64,000 nucleotides of DNA from Halomonas gemina (GTDB taxonomy: Bacteria; Pseudomonadota; Gammaproteobacteria; Pseudomonadales; Halomonadaceae), in contig NZ_JAMJPK010000001.1 of assembly GCF_023554995.1 (NCBI RefSeq), positions 682,001-746,000 on the forward strand. The letters are read 5' to 3'. The position numbers were made by a program, and so were the translations under genes. This document shows positions 60,492-64,000 of the stretch, piece by piece (the first letter of the stretch is position 1; the number at the start of each line of letters is the position of its first letter). The notes under the pieces are model-generated. The model saw only the letters and a list, made by a program, of their open reading frames with translations. It searched no databases and was not told where the DNA came from.

Positions 60492-60635
60492 GTGAAGCCC
60501 TCCAGAAATCGAATGTGGGGGCATTATACACGAGCCACCCACCCCTCGCAGACGACGATCAGCCCCGGACAGCGCAGGTGTGGCCAGCATCTAGCGCTGG
60601 CTTCACCCGCCAGGGCACGCATTTTGTAACAGTTC

Positions 60636-60663
60636 TTGACAATATGGCGGCATAAAGTAAACT
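60636..60663 (+). promoter_or_regulatory. Sigma-70-like promoter of the kinase locus
   Basis: A perfect -35 TTGACA (60636-60641) is followed after 16 bases by TAAACT (60658-60663). Predicted start near 60670, giving a leader of about 165 bases that begins almost at the 31-bp repeats. Confidence 0.65.
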
Positions 60664-60673
60664 TATGTAACAT

Positions 60674-60766
60674 GCATCGAGCGCCAGCAGCATGGATATG
60701 GATGGCATCGAGCGCCAGCGGCATCTATGTAGAGGGCATCAAGAGCCCACGGCAAGGCGGGTCAGG
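60674..60766. repeat. 31-bp tandem repeat in the leader of the kinase-like gene
   Basis: Three copies with exact 31-base period. Copy 1 starts GCATCGAGCGCCAGCAGCAT (60674), copy 2 GCATCGAGCGCCAGCGGCAT (60705), copy 3 the degenerate GCATCAAGAGCCCACGGCA (60736). The last 11 bases of each unit diverge. The period equals about three helical turns. Confidence 0.75.
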
Positions 60767-60836
60767 GGCCTCACTCGGCATTCCGCCCATCCATTGACGC
60801 ACATGGACAAGACCCCACCGAAGGGGGGCTCAGGAT

Positions 60837-61862
60837 ATGCACCACGATCTCGCCGTCCCTGCCGCCCGGAACGTTCCGGGCATCGAGGAGAAACGCGGGC
60901 ACTTTAGAGCCGCCGTGCCGCGTTACCACTACAGCACCTACGGCCTCGTGCTCAGCTCGCAGTTCGAGCTCCCCGAACTTCGCGGCACCGAGCCCACGCC
61001 CACCCCCGATATCGAAATACTGGCCGACTCCTTCCCTGAAGATCCGAACAAACCTGGCGTTGGCGACATCGACCGGCAGGGTTCCGCCGACTGCTCCCAG
61101 TTCGTCTTCGAAGGGGTCGCCCGTTATCGAATCGAACAGGGAAAGCGTATCCTGATCGACCGGCGCGTGTTGAAGACCCGCGGGACCGGCACGCCTGAAA
61201 GGGACCTGCGAGGCCATCTGCTGGGCAGCGCAATGGGCACCCTGCTGCACCAGAAGCACTGGCTTCCCCTCCACCTGAGCGCCCTGGAGACGCCGGACGG
61301 CATCTGGGGATTCACCGGCGCTCCCGGCGCAGGAACATCGACACTGGCTGCCTGGCTGCATTATCACCACGACTGGCCACTGTTGACAGACGAGGTCGGC
61401 GTCATCAAGCCGGATGAGGCACTCCCCTACCTGCACCCGGGCCCACCCAGGCTCAAGCTCTGGAAGGATGCCCTGGCCAGCCTGGGGTTCGATCATCACA
61501 GCCTCAGCAGGGATCTGACACGAAGCGGCAAGTATCACCTCATTCGACGCCGCGGATTCCACACCTACGCCCAGCCGCTGAGGGCCCTCGTCCTGCTGGA
61601 GCATGCCGAAAAGGGCACCGCCGCCAGCCTGGAGCCCCTCGAAGGCCTGGAGGCCCTCGAGGTCGTCATGGCGTCCCTCTACCTACCGGAGTGGGGGCAG
61701 GCATTGAACGGCCCGGCGCGGCTGAGGACCTACGCCTCCGAGCTGGCTCAGCGCATCCAGGTCTATCGCTATCGCCGTCCCTGGACGCTGGACGACATGG
61801 AGCAGAGCCTGGCGCCGCTGGTGCAACGGATTCATGAGCGCGCGAGTCATGACGCAACTTGA
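60837..61862 (+). CDS. HprK-related kinase paralogue lacking the Walker A lysine
   Basis: 341 residues. C-terminal part resembles HPr kinase/phosphorylase-type serine kinases: HWLPLHLSALETPDGIWGFTGAPGAGTSTLAAWLHYHHDW, then LLTDEVGVI and PGPPRLKLWKDAL. The P-loop at 161-169 reads GAPGAGTST: the lysine that contacts ATP phosphates is Thr167, and the catalytic SDD-like motif is TDE (184-186). It closely parallels the next gene, which keeps both motifs. ATP binding is doubtful, so this may be a pseudokinase or regulatory partner. The function of the locus is unknown. Confidence 0.8.
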   Translation: MHHDLAVPAARNVPGIEEKRGHFRAAVPRYHYSTYGLVLSSQFELPELRGTEPTPTPDIEILADSFPEDPNKPGVGDIDRQGSADCSQFVFEGVARYRIEQGKRILIDRRVLKTRGTGTPERDLRGHLLGSAMGTLLHQKHWLPLHLSALETPDGIWGFTGAPGAGTSTLAAWLHYHHDWPLLTDEVGVIKPDEALPYLHPGPPRLKLWKDALASLGFDHHSLSRDLTRSGKYHLIRRRGFHTYAQPLRALVLLEHAEKGTAASLEPLEGLEALEVVMASLYLPEWGQALNGPARLRTYASELAQRIQVYRYRRPWTLDDMEQSLAPLVQRIHERASHDAT

Positions 61863-62039
61863 GTCACACCAGCTCGGCGCCGGAGCATGAGGAGATCAAC
61901 GCTTCTCGAAGGCGGCCAGCACGGCGTCCCCCCAGGTCGCCCCCCCCTGTTCAAGACTTAAAGTTTTCATCCTTGGCCACCCGGGTATTGGGATTACAGT
62001 ATATTAACAATTGGGGCGTAGCTAAGGCGGAGAGCAATC

Positions 62040-63068
62040 ATGCCAGGCACCAGAGATCTACCTGCACTGGACTTCCCTCCGGTATCGCCACTGCCGAACA
62101 GGCGCCGAAACTCATCACCTCCTCATTGTTTCCGTTTCTACGCCACCTACGGGCTGACGATCGCTTCACAGCTTGAGCTTCCCGAGCTCGAAGCGCTGCC
62201 GCCTGAAGCGAGCCCCGACATCCACATTCGCATCGGCGAAGTGGCTGGCCACCTTGAAGAGGCAGAGTTCAGCACGCCCTGGCTCCAGTGCAGCGGCAAT
62301 TGCTGCCAGTTTCTCCTCGATCGCATCGCGCGCTATCGCGTCGAGCAGGGCATGAGTATCCGCGTCGATCGCCGGCTGGGGCCCGCGTGCGGGTCGACGA
62401 CCGACGAGGGTGACCTGCGCGTCTACCTGCTGGGAAGCGCCCTGGGCGCACTGCTCCACCAGCGACACTGGCTGCCCCTCCATATCAGTGCGGTACAGAC
62501 CCCGGCTGGCGTCTGGGGCTTCACGGGAGACTCCGGGGCAGGCAAGTCAACCCTCGCAGCGTGGCTGCACTATCGATACGGCTGGAAGCTGGTCAGCGAC
62601 GATGTCGGGGTGATCAGGCCCGAGGAGACGCCCCCCACCCTCTATCCGGGGCCCCCTCGCCTCAAGTTATGGAAGGACGCCCTGGAACGCCTGGGCATCG
62701 ATCGTCAGGGCCTGGTCCGGGACCTGACACGCACGGAAAAATTTCATCTGAACCGGCACCTGGGGTTCACCCACGACAGCGAGCAACTGAAAGCGCTCGT
62801 GATGCTGGAGCGAGTGCCCGCCGATGAAAAGGCCTCCATCGAGCCAGTCGAAGGCGTCGAGGCCTTCAGGATTGTGATGTCGGCCCTCTACCTGCCGGAG
62901 TGGGGGCAGCGCTTCAATGGTCCTGCCCGGCTGATGCAATATGGCGCCGACCTGGCGCGGCAGATCCGGGTCTATCGCTACCGGCGGCCCTGGTCGCTGG
63001 AGAAGGTCGAGGAGAGCCTGACCCCGCTGATGCACCATATCCATGAGCGAGCGGGACATGCCAGCTAA
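62040..63068 (+). CDS. HprK-related serine kinase-like protein
   Basis: 342 residues, about the same length and domain layout as the upstream paralogue. Walker A GDSGAGKST (163-171, Lys169) and SDD motif (LVSDDVGVIRPEE, 186-188) are intact, so it should bind ATP. N-terminal half (FRFYATYGLTIASQLELPELEAL) is of the kind fused to such kinases in peptide- or polysaccharide-linked clusters. GGAGA lies seven bases before the ATG. Relatives phosphorylate lasso-peptide tails or belong to HPr-rel-A systems beside exosortase genes; which applies cannot be decided from this window. Confidence 0.82.
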   Translation: MPGTRDLPALDFPPVSPLPNRRRNSSPPHCFRFYATYGLTIASQLELPELEALPPEASPDIHIRIGEVAGHLEEAEFSTPWLQCSGNCCQFLLDRIARYRVEQGMSIRVDRRLGPACGSTTDEGDLRVYLLGSALGALLHQRHWLPLHISAVQTPAGVWGFTGDSGAGKSTLAAWLHYRYGWKLVSDDVGVIRPEETPPTLYPGPPRLKLWKDALERLGIDRQGLVRDLTRTEKFHLNRHLGFTHDSEQLKALVMLERVPADEKASIEPVEGVEAFRIVMSALYLPEWGQRFNGPARLMQYGADLARQIRVYRYRRPWSLEKVEESLTPLMHHIHERAGHAS

Positions 63069-64000
63069 ACTCGATCGACCCGACGCCACGCTTCGCCTGC
63101 TGATATTGCTGGCCAGGCTGGAGCTGTCCGAGGCTCAGCGAGAGGCAGCCCTGACCCTCTGCAGCGGCATCCAGGCCTGGCATGAGGTGGCGAGGCGGGC
63201 AGAACGGCAGCTGGTGCTGCCCTTGGTGTATCGCCACCTGCACGAGCTGTCGCCGCCGACGCTGTCACCGGCCGATGCGGCTCACCTGCGTCAGCGGGCC
63301 CTGAGCCTCGTTCAGGTCAACCTGCTCGTCGCCGGCGAACAGCAGCGCCTGGTTGGCGAAATACTGGATCCCCTGGATATTCCCTACCTCTTCTTCAAGG
63401 GGCCGGCTCTGGCGGCCCGCTACTATGATGAACCAGCCATGCGATCCTGCCGGGATATCGACCTGCTGGTGCCACGCCACCGCTGTGTCGAGCTGCTGGA
63501 ATTCGCCCTGCGGCATGGCTATCGGCCACTCGCCCCGGAAGCCTTGACACCCGACAGGCAGAGTCTCGAGTTTGCCCTCCGCGCGAAAACCGTGGTGTCT
63601 CTTGTCTCTCCCTCAGGCGTCTGTATCGAAGTCCACCATGAGATCGACCGAGGCACCGGGATCTACCAAAGCGACGCGCTCCTCGACAGCCGGGTCGCCC
63701 ACCAGGCCGGTGGTGCCCTGCTGTACTCGATGCCGACCAGCGAGCTGTTTGTCTACATCTGCCTGCATCACACGCGTCACTACTGGTCACACCTTCACTG
63801 GCTGGTCGACCTGGATGCCATCCAGCGCCATCCTGACTTCGATGCGGCAGCGGCCTACGCCTGCGCAGAGCGCCGGGGCCTGGCGTCCACGTTCAATGCC
63901 TGCCTGGAATTCTACCGGGCGCTCGCCGCCCCCGAGCCCGAACACTCATTGCACCTCAGCCCGCGCAGCCGCGAGATGCTCGAGGCCTGCTTCACGACGC
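63058..64000 (+). CDS. Nucleotidyltransferase-family protein (PF14907-like), truncated by window end
   Basis: Begins in a different frame 11 bases before the end of the kinase gene (ATG 63058; ATG 63043 is an alternative) and stays open to position 64000, giving about 314 residues. The nucleotidyltransferase signature is visible: LDIPYLFFKGPALAARYYDEPAMRSCRDIDLLVPRH, with the Asp-x-Asp metal pair DID, and a later VCIEVHHEID. Such proteins commonly neighbour HprK-related kinases in biosynthetic loci. Acts with the two preceding genes by context; target unknown. Confidence 0.8.
   Translation, partial: MPAKLDRPDATLRLLILLARLELSEAQREAALTLCSGIQAWHEVARRAERQLVLPLVYRHLHELSPPTLSPADAAHLRQRALSLVQVNLLVAGEQQRLVGEILDPLDIPYLFFKGPALAARYYDEPAMRSCRDIDLLVPRHRCVELLEFALRHGYRPLAPEALTPDRQSLEFALRAKTVVSLVSPSGVCIEVHHEIDRGTGIYQSDALLDSRVAHQAGGALLYSMPTSELFVYICLHHTRHYWSHLHWLVDLDAIQRHPDFDAAAAYACAERRGLASTFNACLEFYRALAAPEPEHSLHLSPRSREMLEACFTT

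Larger units (their letters stand above)
60492..60836. other. Intergenic region between asd and the kinase-like gene
   Basis: 345 bases with divergent gene starts. It contains a sigma-70-like promoter (60636-60663) and a 31-bp tandem repeat (60674-60766). A 41-codon frame (60672-60797) has no ribosome site and is not called as a gene. Confidence 0.6.

Noticed and set aside
60672..60797. 41-codon frame in the kinase leader as a possible peptide precursor
   Set aside because: No ribosome site, composed largely of the 31-bp repeat, and lacks a leader/core pattern such as a conserved penultimate Thr before Gly.
61887..61961. 24-codon frame between the two kinase genes (ending RPPLFKT)
   Set aside because: Very short and without any precursor-peptide hallmark. 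It is followed by the region that probably serves as the promoter of the second kinase.

Overview
The window is 64 kb of GC-rich, densely packed chromosome from a gammaproteobacterium. It most resembles Halomonas or another member of the Halomonadaceae. That assignment is inference from gene content: urt/ure nitrogen genes, the phhR-phhABC phenylalanine block, a PqqD/HprK-type kinase locus, and the Pseudomonas-like order asd-fimV-truA-trpF-trpB-trpA-accD-folC-dedD-cvpA-purF-metZ. No rRNA, tRNA, CRISPR array, prophage or complete insertion sequence was recognised.

Positions 1-15.5 kb are a urea module. After the edge-truncated phospholipase D-like gene, all of it reads on the minus strand except one plus-strand TPR gene. 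The urease operon is ureD-ureA-ureB-ureC-orf84-ureE-ureF-ureG-orf75, and the urea ABC importer is urtA-urtB-urtC-urtD-urtE. Both operons begin behind a GG-N10-GC sigma-54 promoter with dyad or half sites resembling NtrC enhancers further upstream. Urea uptake and hydrolysis are therefore probably switched on together under nitrogen limitation.

15.7-22.6 kb holds a tripartite tricarboxylate transporter (tctC-tctB-tctA, minus strand). Divergent from it is a translationally coupled regulatory operon: a short IclR-like regulator, a TctD/TctE-type two-component pair and a lone periplasmic binding protein. 22.7-32.7 kb is a mixed block: an RlpA-like lipoprotein, siroheme methyltransferase, an NSS-family symporter, 4-hydroxyphenylpyruvate dioxygenase, a thiamine-binding family protein, cyclopropane fatty acid synthase, a diguanylate cyclase, an alpha/beta hydrolase and a RecQ helicase.

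32.7-43.5 kb is centred on amino acid catabolism: a TyrR/PhhR regulator divergent from phhA-phhB-aromatic aminotransferase, then dadA, a MATE exporter, a PAS-GGDEF-EAL protein and a 2OG-Fe(II) dioxygenase. TyrR-type boxes lie in the phhR-phhA gap and upstream of hpd, linking the phenylalanine-to-tyrosine and tyrosine-to-homogentisate steps. 43.7-45.8 kb carries YceI, cytochrome b561 and a DJ-1/PfpI protein. 45.9-60.5 kb is the conserved housekeeping block from metZ back to asd.

The right edge (60.6 kb onward) has two tandem HprK-related kinase genes followed by a nucleotidyltransferase-family gene that runs off the window. The first kinase has lost the Walker A lysine and the second keeps it. 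This is the least understood locus here.

Small-scale structure is unusually rich. It includes two ~90-100 bp elements with GGGGTC(A/T)GACCCC inverted ends, one of them inside folC and read through in frame. There are heptanucleotide tandem repeats in the dadA leader and between ureA and ureB, and a 31-bp tandem repeat in the kinase leader. GacA/UvrY-like boxes precede both c-di-GMP genes, and REP-like repeats occur near 43.5 and 45.9 kb.
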